Assembly: GCA_037178855.1 (NCBI GenBank)
Contig: JASJZC010000007.1
Location: 4,278,001 to 4,342,000 of the forward strand
Direction: 5' to 3'
DNA from: Oscheius sp. JU75
Taxonomy: Eukaryota > Nematoda > Chromadorea > Rhabditida > Rhabditidae
DNA length: 64,000 bases
In this document: one piece after another, positions 1 to 15,762 of the stretch
Numbering within the stretch: position 1 is the first letter of the stretch
Layout of the letters: every line of letters begins with the position of its first letter
Program-made: the position numbers and the translations under genes
The notes under the pieces: generated by a model
Told to the model about the DNA's origin: nothing
The model's input: the letters and a program-made list of their open reading frames with translations, nothing else
Databases searched by the model: none

Positions 1-1463
1 TAGTCTGTCAGCGTCACACATCACTATGTCTGCTGGCAAGCTTTCTGTAAATACATGAGTGTAGTGCGCACTTCCCGTTTAATAAACCCGTTGACTACGT
101 CTCCGAAGGCGCAAAATGGACCTGACTGCCGGCTTCGGTGGATTCGATCGCGTTACAGAGAGCGTTCCAATGTCGATCTTTACAGTTTTTCCGTCTAGTG
201 GGAACCAAAACATACTAGAATCCGAATTTACTATCAAAAGTACGAGTAGTCTATTCAGGCAGATGAACAGGGGAATACTACGGGTCATGAAATTTTCGAC
301 TAAGTCATGCAACTGTTATCTGAGATACCCGTTTGTTGCCTTTGTTATTTTACAACACGGAAAGCTACATCTAACAACCCGATAAAGTTCTAAGGTTTAT
401 TACGCGCCGTAGGACATATGTCATGCCTGTCATGATCAGCATAACAATAAATCCTTAAGAATACTGGCGACGGTGTTTCATGTTTTGTTATGAAGTCTAG
501 TCTTTCAGAACGTATTCAAGTCAAGAAAACTTTTCTACCGACTCAGTAAATATAGTTTTGTAAGTGATCGAAGCTAACTTTTTAGTACCTTTGTAAAAGT
601 AAGACGATTAGATTGCTGAAAAATCCCCTCCAACTATACACGATAGAATAAAAAACTGGGATCAAAAAGAGGATTCTTGATGAGATCAACGCATGGATCA
701 AAAGCACAAATAGTATATAAGGAACTGCGCGGGGACTACACCAAGCAGCGCAAGCTTAATTGAGTTCGACCAAGTATCCTATGTGGAGCATTTTGATCTG
801 ATCTTCTCCAGAGGCCCACAGATCTTTGAAAAAATACTTACAGCATACTGATACAACTATCGGTCAGTTTTGTCATAATTGTCCTCTGCTCTTAATTTGT
901 TAATAATCTTTCTGTAAGTATCCGACAAGTAACAATATTCATCGGAGCTCTTCGTGTACTGGAATGTCATTACCGTGAAGAGTGAGATCTGTTGCTTGCC
1001 ACTGTCAGCTAAGCCGGTCACAAGATATATGTCTCTCTGACCACACTTTTGCAAACATTAAATTGCCAGCGAAAAAGAAGAAAATAGTATTTCACTTATC
1101 AACGGCCACCCTGAGAACGTGACACCGGATACTGGAAGCTCTTATACTGTTTATAGCCTAATCTTTGTCCAGCTCTTTTTTATATCTCTGATCTTTTGAC
1201 TTTTGCTGGCTGACAACCTTGCCAGCACATTATACTGATCCAGGAAGTCTTGCACTTTCTCACGAAGTCGCAATCCGATCAGGTTTTTGCCAGCGGTGAT
1301 TAGAAGATACTGAAAGCGCCTGGTGTCGCCGCTAAACTATGGCTCTTTTTGATAGGGGAAAAACGAGATCGGCATCACATAACGGCGGCTAAGTGCAACA
1401 CCCCCTGGATGGTGCCCCAGGACGGATATAAAAGGGCAACACTGATACACCCCTATCGTAGAC
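1..1463. other. Intergenic region upstream of the lipase
   Basis: I found no convincing coding exon here. The open frames are short, start without context and lack family resemblance. A TATA-like stretch near 713-720 is followed at 781 by a six-codon start (Met-Trp-Ser-Ile-Leu-Ile then stop), which could be a relic of a secreted-protein gene but cannot be supported. The last 150 bases hold a GATA motif (about 1350) and the TATA box of the next gene. Confidence 0.5.
1427..1434 (+). promoter_or_regulatory. TATA box of the lipase gene
   Basis: TATAAAAG lies 30 bases before the ATG at 1464. That is the spacing expected for a core promoter with a very short leader. A GATA motif about 80 bases further upstream fits intestinal expression, as is usual for worm lipases; the tissue is an inference. 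Confidence 0.6.
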
Positions 1464-2583
1464 ATGCTTCTTCGACTAGTTTTTTTAGTTGCAGTCTGCC
1501 AGGCCATCCTCGACAATGATTTTCTAAGCTTTGTTAGAAGTCGCTATGGTGATAAGGTTGCTAATGACCTGAACAGGGCTGACCTCGGTCCGAATGGAGA
1601 TGGAAGCTTCGGAGGCGGTCGCTTCAGTAGGACGTGAACAAACTTTCACTATATTGTAATCTTGCAAATTGTAGTCGACGACCAGTAGTCATGATCCACG
1701 GACTTAGAAACAGAGCCGGATATCTGTGGAGAAACCGCAAAGTTCTGCAGGACAACGGTATCTACCTTTTTGCTTTAAATAATTTGTGTTCAGGCTGGGA
1801 AGGACATGCTGTTCTTGCTACCTCTTGGGGCCACGGAGACACCGGTGTTTGGGAGGCAATGAAGGAGCAGATGAAGTGCGAGTACGTCAAGAACGTGAGT
1901 TTTACAGTCACTTAAGTCAAAGGACACATTTGTCTAGGTGAGATACATGCTCTTGGCCACTGTTCACTACTACCAATCTGAAATTGACGTGTTGGCCTTT
2001 TCTATGGGATCACCTATTACTAGAAAGGTAAAAACCTCAACTTCTACCGGAAACACCAAAATTTTCAGGCTATTCTAGGAGGTCACTGTGTCGACACCAA
2101 TGAGTACATTGGAGAGCCCATCACCCACCACATTAACACGTACATCTCCGTCGCCGGTGCCAACCAAGGTACAGTTCATGTTCTCTGTCTAAACCGTATC
2201 AATCCAATCAGGATCTACCCTTTGCAATTTCGCCTTCCCGGGAGTGTGCGGCATGGACACTGGACTGAATTGCTTATCCACCTTCCTAAAGGACATTAAT
2301 GCCAAGTGATATCGTAACCATGAAGTAGGGGTTTACAAGAATTTGCAGGACTGGATATGAGGGCAGAAACCGCTATTACATCTACTCCAACGGAGATGAA
2401 ATTATTGGAACGATCAATGGATGCGGAACAAAGTCGGGGGAAATCAAGGGTGCTACAGAAGTTGTGGTACGGTTGTTCAAAAGTATCTCGCAAAAAACTT
2501 TTCAGATTAATGGTCTCAACCATGATGACACAATGTTCAAGGCCTTTGACAAGCAGCTTGAGCTTATGCAGAAGCACGTTTAA
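1464..2583 (+). CDS. Secreted class-2 triacylglycerol lipase (EstA/EstB, lips family)
   Basis: Six exons (1464-1633, 1675-1894, 1938-2027, 2069-2168, 2212-2305, 2349-2583) sum to 909 nt and encode 302 residues without phase conflict. The protein starts with a signal peptide (MLLRLVFLVAVCQA). It carries the HG oxyanion-loop segment VVMIHGLRNRAGY near residue 60, the nucleophile elbow AFSMGSPI, an acidic candidate in SNGDE and a C-terminal catalytic-type His in GLNHDDTMF. This matches the worm lipases of Pfam Lipase_2, alpha/beta-hydrolases that hydrolyse acylglycerols or other esters, probably in the gut lumen or after secretion. The start is set by the signal peptide and a TATA box 30 bases upstream. 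The gene is convergent with an acyl-CoA synthetase. A paralogue-level name within the large lips family cannot be assigned from sequence alone. Confidence 0.88.
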
Positions 2584-3059
2584 CTATTCATAATGATACT
2601 CATTCGTTGTTTGTAAATAATTATTAACCTAAGTACAAATAAATTATGCACGATTCTTTGAACACAGATCCGGTTAGTCTTAGGAAATCAAAGGACAGGC
2701 AGCTACACATAGTCTAGACATTGAAGATCTCAAGATCAACCGTTCAAGCCGTAGTTCGGTTTTGAAGCCTGATATCTCGCGTCGACATCCATTTCGTCAC
2801 GTCTGTAGGTGATCTAACACAAAAAATATCTACGGTTGCGATTTCATGGCAAGAAGAAGTTTATTTGGTTTATACATTCAAATATAATCAGAAGCTAATT
2901 CTCTTTTTGATTACAATCTCACAAAATGCTGGTTGCAAAAGGCATATATAGAACAGTCTTACCTTTTGAGAGTATACTCCAAAGTTAAGGAATAAGCGCA
3001 AGGATGAGAAAAGAATGATGTCAAGAATTTTGAGCATTGCGGTAGTACCCAGATTATTT
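2584..3059. other. Convergent 3' spacer with lipase poly(A) signal
   Basis: Holds the 3' ends of the lipase (+) and the acyl-CoA synthetase (-). AATAAA at 2638-2643, 55 bases after the lipase stop, is its likely polyadenylation signal. I see nothing else in it. Confidence 0.6.
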
Positions 3060-6961
<3,902 letters not shown>

Positions 6962-6985
<24 letters not shown>

Positions 6986-7015
6986 GTTCTCGATGATTTG
7001 AGGAGCGAAAAAGCC
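6962..7015 (-). other. Upstream exon of the acyl-CoA synthetase with alternative start
   Basis: A 54-nt exon bounded by TTTTGTTTTCAG and GTGAG on the minus strand. It ends in codons for Met-Lys-Asn-Ser-Lys-Ser-Lys-Lys that run in frame into the Met at 5844. It would add eight mostly basic residues before the membrane segment. The intron to the next exon is about 1.1 kb. Inferred from splice signals and phase only. Confidence 0.5.
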
Positions 7016-7184
7016 CTGAAAACAAAAATTTCAGTATGATGGTTCATAGGAACTCAACTGCAACATGTATTAGGCGAAAGATAAAGAGGCGAAGAAGCCT
7101 AAGATAAGAAAACTACAACAGACAGCACACTCCTGGAACCTTAAAGGGAGCCAAAAAGAGGTTTTTTTTGAGTAGTGAGCTTAC

Positions 7185-7231
7185 CTAATGGCGACATTAT
7201 CATGGGACGCAAGAATAGCTTCGACCTTTGG
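7185..7231 (-). other. Putative 5' untranslated exon of the acyl-CoA synthetase
   Basis: A 47-nt segment flanked on the minus strand by a TTTAACAG acceptor and an AG/GTAAGC donor. In the frame of the next exon it ends with a stop codon, so it would be leader sequence. The evidence is splice signals alone. Confidence 0.35.
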
Positions 7232-8783
7232 CTGTTAAACGAAAAGATAAAACGGATATAAAATGGGGGCTACTTCTTCTCCCTTTTCTCAACAACAGAG
7301 TCTGGTGCTATGGATGGCAATATGTTTACAAGATAGTTTGCGTAGCGGTTGTGGATCAAAGTACATCTAGACCCATGTGGTAAAAGTGGTAAACAATTAC
7401 GATCTCATTGATAAATGTAACCTGCAATAAGAAAAAAAAATGGTTCATAAGCGAACCATAAAAAATGACAGCAGCTAGTTTAGATTCAGAATACGAATTG
7501 ACGAAAAAACAGAAGTTGATGTCACGTTGGAATATAAAAGATATTTTTACTGAGAATACAATTCCTTGTTGGAGGTCTGAAAACAGTTCCTATCCAAGTA
7601 CAAACTAAGTATATAGGCTCAGAAGGAAAACAGCTCACATGAGCGCTTTCCGTTGTTGTTTGTTCCTCCTGGTCTTTTGATTTATTTGTTTTTTTCTTCC
7701 GTCATTTACGTTTGTCGACCCAATGTTATTGTCGAGGCTCGTATTTTTTGCACTTTTGTTTACATGCCTATTTTGAAACTTCTTGCCCCTCCCGCGCGCT
7801 CATGTTTTCGTAAATAGCGTGACCCTCCTTGGTTTGCGCCTCTTTTCTGCGTTACGTCTTGTTACTTTTCACACAGATATTCTAGACGTGAGCATTGAAG
7901 GACCGCTTATTTACCATCACAATCCCACGCCCGATATGTATGATCGCTGTGCCGGAGGGTAGTGGGCCAATCAATAACCACGCTAGCCGTTTGAACACAG
8001 GCAAAACACGGGGCGACCCTTTGCGAAACAACAAATAACCTTTCGCGCTATTCCTTGAGGTCAACATGGCAGCCTCCTCGCAACACTCTCCCTCTCTCTC
8101 TTTTTCATCTTGCCGTAATCTTTCTCTCGAACTTCAAATTGTGCCGCAAAGTTTTCTTGTAGCTTCATTTCGCTTTCCCCGCGAAACAAATTAAAAACAA
8201 ATAGTCATAATGGCTATACGGACGGCAGGATGCCTTTCTATTGTACTTTTCTCCTATTTTCGAAACTGTTCACAAACATATTGACATGAATTGGCGCTCA
8301 GTCAATCGTTGTTTATCCATATCTGCAGAGCTGTTTGCAGAGTACGGCTGCCTGCTTCCGAGCATTGCCTTCTATTCTCACCTACCATCTCTTTGATCCA
8401 ACTAACTCCAGTGCTGGTTCATAAAATTGCTTTTTCATTTTACGGGTGGGTTAGAGCCGTATATCTCTGCTGACCTTGGCATACAGTCCACGCAACAAAC
8501 GACCAGATGGCACTGTTTCTTCCATGTTGCATAATTTCATGATCAATTTCTAGACCATTCTCTCTCAGAAAAACATCCAATACTTTTGTTTCTCTTTCAA
8601 CGCTGTTCGATAAAATGCGAGACTTCTCAGCAAAGGATTGTGAAACTTAAAAGTTTCTCCTTTCTGCCATTTGAATCCAGCTGTTTACGAACTTGCTTAT
8701 CGTGTTTGCACTCGTTGGTGCCGAGTTCTTTTTCCAACAATTAAAAGTTTTTTCGTCTTTTCAAACACATTCTTCCAGCCATT
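7232..8783. other. Divergent intergenic region (acyl-CoA synthetase / unc-84)
   Basis: About 1.5 kb between two divergently transcribed genes. It contains pyrimidine-rich and T-rich runs and no exon I can support. It is probably promoter sequence for both genes. The last acceptor, TTCTTCCAG, lies just before the unc-84 ATG and could be a trans-splice site. Confidence 0.4.
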
Positions 8784-11700
8784 ATGGAGGAGAGCGATCT
8801 GCGAAGATCGCCTTCTTTGGAACGGCTGATGCGAAGGAGACCGTCCTTTTCGCGTCCACCAATTAGAACAGTCTACTCACCAACATTAACTGAAGATGAA
8901 GCTGAGATGCTCACATCGCCTTTCTTGTGAGTATTGAAAGAAGATATTACACCTCCGAACGCCATATATCCCTTCGATTAAATAATGCCAACCAGCCGCA
9001 TCTGATATTGATCGATGGGGTACTGGCGTCCTAGTTTTTCAAATCAGAGTGACCTTGACTAAGATTTTTTCAGAAGCTACCGAACAAAGTACACCTACGC
9101 CCAAAGGTTAGTTGCCGGTTAGAATTCTTGAAGAGTACATTTTTTTTGCAGTAGTTGCTACGATCCTGATCTGCCTTGCAGCTGGGAAGTTCCGAACCTT
9201 GCCTACGCGGGAACCGAGATCAACGCTCCTTTGAGCAATGTCCACCTTGCCTCTCCCAGTATAATATACATTGTAAGTTGTAGTCTCTGTATCGATTTCT
9301 ATTACTGGCTGGTGCTTTTCGAATTTTACCGCGTCTCTCGAGGTCAGTTTGCTCGCTTGTCACGTCAAATTAACTTGTCAACTTGGCTTCTTTCAGCTCT
9401 GGTCGTATACCTTGTGGATCTTTGAAGTAGTCGTCTACTTTATCCAAAAGATATTCGTGACTCTCTTCAAAGAAGGCCCTATCAACTTTTTGGTCCTACT
9501 GTACGACATCATCTGCTACGTTCTCTACGGCTGTGAGTTTATTCCCACGAAAAATAACACTCTTATCAATACAGGTGACAATTTTATATGAGTTTTTCAG
9601 GCCGATCGGGTCTGCGAGGAGCAGTCTCGCTCTTCCAAACTTTCTTCTTTGGGAACGCTCTTCATCGAGAGTATTCTCTGATACACGTTCTTGGGAAAAC
9701 AGGAAGATTTTTGTTTTCATTACTACTACTTCCAGGTGAGACTATTATCGCTGTTAACATCTCTTTCATTTAGTTACTGCAGCCCATTGGTTGCTGGACA
9801 AAACAGGAAAAAGCGTCTACTCTGTCTGGGACAAAATGTCTACTCATCGCTACAACCTCCGTCGATCTCGAGCTGCTCCCGAGGAGCATGTTCGCTTCAG
9901 TCCTCAAATAGATATTTCGGTGAGTCATTTGGCTCAGTTATATGTATACATTTTGTGAACAGGACATTCGCGATGACGAAGATGATAGAGAGTCACATCA
10001 CTCTACTCGGACAAGAAGTACTCGCGCTGTTCACAACTTGCGGTCACGAATGATCACGCAAGTGATGACTGACAGTGAGGACGAAGGCTTTTCGGAGAGG
10101 AGGTACAGCATGTTTCTAAACCTACAATAATCTTGTTTTCAGGCCTGCCCAGATGACATCCACCCCGATTCGTTCTGCTTTGAAGAATGGAGTTCGTCGT
10201 CGACTTGATTTTGAAGGCAGCCCTAGCCCGACTCCTTCCAGCAAGTCCGTGAAAACTGCCCAGGTACTTGGAAGCGCTGCTTCTACTGTCGTCTCTGGCG
10301 TCTACTGGGTTCTGATAAGAATACTGACTTTCTTCAACCGTTGCTACTACGCCTACAAGCACAGGTATTTCCATCATTTCACTTTCGTCAAAGATTTGTT
10401 TCAGAGTCAAGTATATATTCAGTGGCTCGCCGAGAGATCGTGACGTCAGCATCATGCATACCAGAAGAACGACTAGAAGAAGAACGTCTTCGTCAGACAA
10501 CTCTGATGATCAGTATGTCTTTGTTTTTTTTTTACTAAATTTTGTTTAGAACTGAATACGTGCACCATCGCCGTCATGGTGTTCATCGTCAATCATGGTC
10601 GAGCAAATTTGTCACAACGATCCTGTATCCATTGGCGGTGGCCTACAACGCGATTTCCAATGTGCTCTACTGGGCTGTGAAGGCTTCTGTTGCCATCGTT
10701 TTCGCTTTCATCGACGTCATTCGATTCTTCAAAGACATGTAAGCAAAAGCTTAGCGTTCTCTTTGATCCTTCATGTATAGGCTCATTAATGGACTGTACA
10801 AAACGGCAGCTGGAACTCGTACTTTGCTGTTTAATGGACCGGATGTCTCGGTTGTCGAGCACGATGGAGTCATTGAGGAAATGAATATTCACCCCTACGC
10901 TGGTCTGTCAGAGGAAACCGAGAAGGTTCTGTATTACCCATATTCGGTTCTCAACTACATCGGAATGAAAACCATGGATGGAATTGCAGCTCTCGCGTAT
11001 GAATTTCCCACAGATTTCAAATGTTCGACTTTCAGAAACAAGAAACGTCTTCTCCTTTGGCTGCTGCCTCTGTTGCTGCTTCTGCTAGTGCTCTGGGGAC
11101 AAAAAGATGACCAATCTGTTCCTTTGAAAATCAGACAGAATGGTGAGATTGGTATAATAGAAACATAAAAAGCCAATTCCAGTCGACAATATCAAGAACA
11201 CGGTTCGTGAGAAAGCAGAACAAACTTGGTCGACCGTTGATCCTGACGGAGTAAGTGGTCTTTTTTATTTGAAACTTTTTTATTTCAGAAATTGGGCAAT
11301 GTCGTTCACGAATATTACGGAAAAGCTCAAGACACAGTACACCAGGCCAAAGATGGAATTGTTGATCTAGGACGAAGTGGAATATCTGGAGTGTGGAATG
11401 CTTTTGCTGGGGTTCCTCATCGACTCTTTAACTTCACAGCCAGCTTCATTAGAGGCATCCGAGATCTCTTCGGCAACCTGTTACACGGAATCTGGGACTC
11501 GGTTCGAGGTGGACCCCAGGGAGTGGGAAAGGGAATCATCCACGGACTTAACAAACTGAAGAATGGAGTCGTCTACCTGTTCAGCGGAGCTTGGAACTTG
11601 ACCACTACTTTGTTCAGCGGTGTTCGAGATATTCTAAACGGAATTTGGGACACGATTCGCGGAGGACCTGAGGGATTGAAAAACGGAATCGTCTATGGTT

Positions 11701-13648
11701 TGACCAAAGTAAAGAATGGAGTCGCCTACCTTTTCAATGGAGTTTGGAACGCGATCAGCTTCGTCTTCGGCAGGGGAAGCGGAGGAATCAAGAATCTCTT
11801 TAGTGGCATTTGGAATGTTTTCAAATACTGTGTCTTGTCACTTTGGAACCTCGTCACAGGAGTTCAGCGATCGGTCTACAATTTCGGTAAGACGTACAGT
11901 CTGTTTAATAGAGCATTTTTAAACCATTGCGGCTCAAAAAGCGCAGTGTTTCAAATTTTTTCTTCGTTTTTCGTCGAAGTTGCATTCTTTTGAAAGAGAA
12001 GTTTGAAAACGCTCAAAACAGCGCGCGCTTTTTCGGCGCGACCGTTTGAAAAGTGCTATTAATTGAACACATTATATATTTCAAAAAAATAATATTATCC
12101 TTTAGTGATGCGGATCTGGAACAAGATTGTCGACTTCCTCGTCTACGGAATTGATATCTGCCGGTCAACCTCAAGAAAAATCTCTACATTCTGGAATCAA
12201 AACGTGTCTTTGCCTAGCACGGAGAAAATCAAGGATACCGCCTATGAGTACTACGACCAAGTCTCAAACGTCGATTTGCCAAATCTCAACATTTTGCCCG
12301 AGCTGCCTGAAATTCCTGTTCAACTGAAAGTAAGCATGGTTTCGTCGACCTTGAATATCCTCTTCAGCCCTCATATTATTCGGAGTACGTGCCAACCAAG
12401 GGAACCATGTCTAATGTCTTCTGGAACGTCGTCAACCTCCCAATCGCTGCTTTCCACTACATCATGCCATCCGACTCCCCGAAGGTAGTCTTATTGGTGC
12501 CTAGTTTCACAATTTTCTCAGGTAGTCGTTGAGCCTCCAACTGGAAAGGTCCCCACTCCTCAATATCCGCCTAACGAGGAATCGATCGGTGCTGACAAAG
12601 GTGTTGTCTATCATCCTGAACCTCATGTCAAGATGCCAACTGTCGATGAGGCTAAAATTGTGAAGAACATCTTGGCCAAGCTGACTCCTACACTGCCAAT
12701 GGTTGATGAAGCCAAGATCATCCAGGAGATTTTGTCAAAAATGGTCACCCCAAAGATCGACGAGTCTAAGATCATCGAAGAAGTCTCAAACAAGTTGAAG
12801 AGTGAAATGGAACTGAAGATGAAACTGCTCGAAGAATCGTACAAGAAGAACATCGAGGAGATCAATGTGAAGGTAAAAGCATGTCACAGTTTTGAAGAAT
12901 TTAGTTTTAGCACTCTAACATAGAAATAGACTATAGTCGCTTGGAAACTTTGATTCGAAAGGCTATTTATCAGTATGATGCTGACAAGACTGGACTCTTC
13001 GACTATGCTCTGGAAAGTGCTGGTGCAGCAGTCATTTCAACTCGCTGCAGTGAGAACTACAACTCGTACTCTCGTCTCGAGAAGATCTGGAACATTCCCC
13101 TCTGGTACTCCAGCTATGGACCAAGAACTGTCATTCAGGTTAGTGAAGTAGTGAATCATATCCGAAATCCACCTTTAGCGCAACTCCAACTCGCTGTTCC
13201 CTGGAGAATGCTGGAGCTTTAAGAGTGGACAAGGATATTTGACCATCGACCTCTCTCATCAGATCAACATTACCAGTATCTCCTACGAGCATATTAGCGC
13301 CGACCAAGCTCCTGACAATAACAGAAACAGCGCCCCGAAGACGTTCAAATTCTGGGTAAGACTAGGCGCAACACTTTTCAACACAAACTTTCAGGCATAT
13401 AAGACGGAAGACGACATCCGAGGAAGATTCCTTCTGGGTGAATTCGAATACAAGCTGGATGGCCATCCTCTTCAGTTCTTCGTCATTTCGGTAAATATCC
13501 AGTTTAGTTTGAGCTCCAATGAAAATTGCAGAAACAACCCGACTGGCCAGTCAAAATCGTCGAAATGGACGTTACCAGCAACTACGGAGCTGAGTTCACG
13601 TGTCTTTACCGTCTGCGTGTCCATGGGCAGCTTTTCAAAACTGTCTAA
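8784..13648 (+). CDS. unc-84: SUN-domain inner nuclear membrane protein, UNC-84 type
   Basis: LINC-complex protein that spans the inner nuclear membrane and binds KASH proteins in the perinuclear space, coupling nuclei to dynein and microtubules. The first exon starts at 8784 after a TTCCAG acceptor. The N-terminal part has several short exons with hydrophobic stretches (9400-10740). The strongest transmembrane segment, [20 protein letters not shown], lies at about 11035-11096. A Gly/Trp-rich region (11290-11890) contains two near-identical copies of a unit of about 50 residues. A coiled-coil stretch with repeats of VDEAKI...IL.K (12633-12880) precedes the SUN domain (12940-13648). SUN landmarks are [39 protein letters not shown] and [13 protein letters not shown] at the C-terminus. 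Domain order fits UNC-84/SUN1/2; the long repeat region is unusual. Confidence 0.9.
11437..11760 (+). repeat. Internal tandem repeat in the SUN protein
   Basis: Two adjacent copies of about 150 nt encode segments aligned as RD(L/I)...GIWD..RGGP.G...GI..GL.K.KNGV.YLF.G.WN. The copies start near 11450 and 11615, with diverged partial units on either side ([12 protein letters not shown] before, [12 protein letters not shown] after). The unit is rich in Gly, Trp and Phe and sits between the transmembrane segment and the coiled coil. Confidence 0.75.
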
Positions 13649-13866
13649 GCCTAATAAGTTTTTGTCCTACTCGAGTGCAGTACAGATTATTGATACATTT
13701 CCGGTGAAGTATTCACTACTACATATGACACTAGCACCGTTGCTGTCTAAATTCTCTCCCACAGGAAGCATTATGTCGATCTCTACTTGTTATTCTTGTT
13801 CACTTTCAATAAAAATTTATAATAAAAAATCGTTGAAATCCCGCAGTGAAAGGAAAACAATTAGGA

Positions 13867-14995
13867 CTATGTCAATTTACCCATGTGATGCTTTTTCATG
13901 AGTTCAGAGAGCGTGAAGAAAGTAGAATCGATGATTCCCGCAACAGTGAAAGTGCCACCGACCACGGCGCAAATCTTAAAAACAAAGTAAGTTTAGTCTC
14001 AAATAGCCTTACGGATGTGAGGAATGTGTAGAAAGACTGTCGTTGCTCGGTCTGCTTAACGGTGATTGGTTGCAGTTCGTATTTGAACCAGATGGCTGGA
14101 ACAATTTGGCCGCTGTGGTGGTAAGTAATGTAAGAGCGATGTCCGTAAGTGTATTGGTAGCTGTTCCACACTTTTCCGTTAATGTTCTGGTAAACCGATG
14201 GGACAATCTGAAAAAGTGAAGTATGTAAACTGGAACGGCATACCTTCAGAATGTATTCGTGTGTCTCTAATGAAGTACCATCCGTCCCATTCTTGTCAGC
14301 TAAAGGGTTGAAACTACCTTTCAAGCCAAGTTCCTGAAAAGCATATACGAAGAATGCGGATAACTTACAGCTACACTCTCTCCAAATGTAATAGAATGGA
14401 TTATGTGCCGCATATCTGGCTTCTCAGGCTGATTACCAGCAGAGTGGGTAGAAATGTGGAAGTTGCCAGGTACATAAAGTATAAAGCTAGAAACAAAGTA
14501 TATGTCATACCTTATTAATTTCGAACGAGCTTTGGAAACGACATCCTGAAGTCTCGACAATCGGAGTCTTGACAGTGTGATCTTTGAAACCCACTTCGTG
14601 TCGACCATTATCGTCCTGGATATCAACTCCGAGATCTGAATCATTTCGATACTCTCCTAAACCTAGAATAACCCACAATCACACTCAATAAACGGCAGAG
14701 AGACATCCACTGTAACATCGATCTTTCCTTGTCTTCCAGGATCATCCACTATAAGCTCATTCTTACTGAAAATTGAAATTATGACCGTATGAATAAATTG
14801 ATTCACACGTCAATATAAATATAAGCTAGAATGTCGTTGAAGATCATAAAACTGATAAAAAGGACACATGATATCGATATCACGGCTCCAGCTACTGTAG
14901 GCTGAGTGAGATCTTTCGGAACTTTGCGATAGATGTCGAATCTGATTAAAGATGAGTTTATAGACTGTTATATAAACTGACCTTCTTATGTCCAT
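13867..14995 (-). CDS. ER-Golgi intermediate compartment protein 1 (ERGIC-32)
   Basis: A membrane cargo receptor that cycles between ER and Golgi with ERGIC2/ERGIC3-type partners. The start at 14995 reads MDIRR and joins FDIYRKVPKDLTQPT, the conserved N-terminus of ERGIC1. A first membrane segment follows, then NELIVDDPGRQGKIDVTVD, KVPGNFHISTHSAG, HIIHSITFGESV, HEYILKIVPSVY and the second membrane segment CAVVGGTFTVAGIIDS, ending in KKHHMGKLT with the stop at 13867-13869. Both transmembrane segments and the lumenal domain are present and collinear with human ERGIC1, so the gene looks complete. The human protein is also about 290 residues. It lies convergent to unc-84, with only 218 bases between the stop codons. 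Confidence 0.9.
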
Positions 14996-15762
14996 CGTGA
15001 CGATCAATAGCTAAGGGTCAGAATGGCACTCACTAAGCACACAGACCGTTGCCGCAGTTGCGAGAACTGTGCCGACACTACCTCTAAGACAAAAATTACT
15101 GTTTGAGACAAAATGCAGGAAACTGACTGTGAGTGGGTTGCGAGTAAAGCAACGTGTAACAACACGTTCAGCGGAAGATTAGGCGGATATAAAAATCGAT
15201 TTCCGTTATGAAGTTCACAGTTATAATGGGCACGTTCTCGTCAGCAATGCTCAATTTACAGATCGCACGTCGGCGCCTAATGGCATCGAGAGTGGTCAAC
15301 TAAGCCAAACGTTCCAGAGCAATCACAACAAATGGAGACCGGTCTATGCTATTTTTGTCATACAAATGTTGAAAGAATCAAATTATTTCTGTTTTGGCAG
15401 TGTATATCTTCTAAACATATTGAGAAGCAGTTACTGAAAAAGCACACATAGTATAGTAGCACTGGAAATGATTTAAATGCAGCAAACGTGTAACTAAGAC
15501 GTTGTTATGGTTGCTCAGAGCGGAACACTGTACCCTGTTACTGTACTAAAGTAAAGTTCAACAACTACATTATTAGTGAATGGGAAGAAAAGTATCTGCA
15601 AACAACTAGCTTCTTCTAAGAACTTTTGGTTAGACGAATATCTTCCTCTCTTGGAAAAAATGCTCGTAATAATTCATAAATATTAATATTTTATGGTTAC
15701 CAAACATATAAACATTGTCAGTGACATGTACAAGGATATACAAACAGAAATCGATCAGTTCA
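14996..15762. other. Intergenic spacer
   Basis: Between the ERGIC1-type gene and the 3' end of the membrane-protein gene, both on the minus strand. It probably holds the promoter or leader of the ERGIC1-type gene and the 3' UTR of its neighbour. No further exon is visible. Confidence 0.4.

Noticed and set aside
681-702. TGAGATCA at 681, another bantam-like seed
   Set aside because: No complementary arm lies within 60 bases on either side, so it cannot form a precursor hairpin.
10054-10500. 148-codon minus-strand frame
   Set aside because: Antisense to several phase-joined exons of the SUN-domain gene; a shadow.
11900-12105. Inverted-repeat-rich intron segment in the SUN gene with GCGCGC around a T-run
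   Set aside because: Could be a small transposon relic, but no terminal repeats with target-site duplication could be defined.
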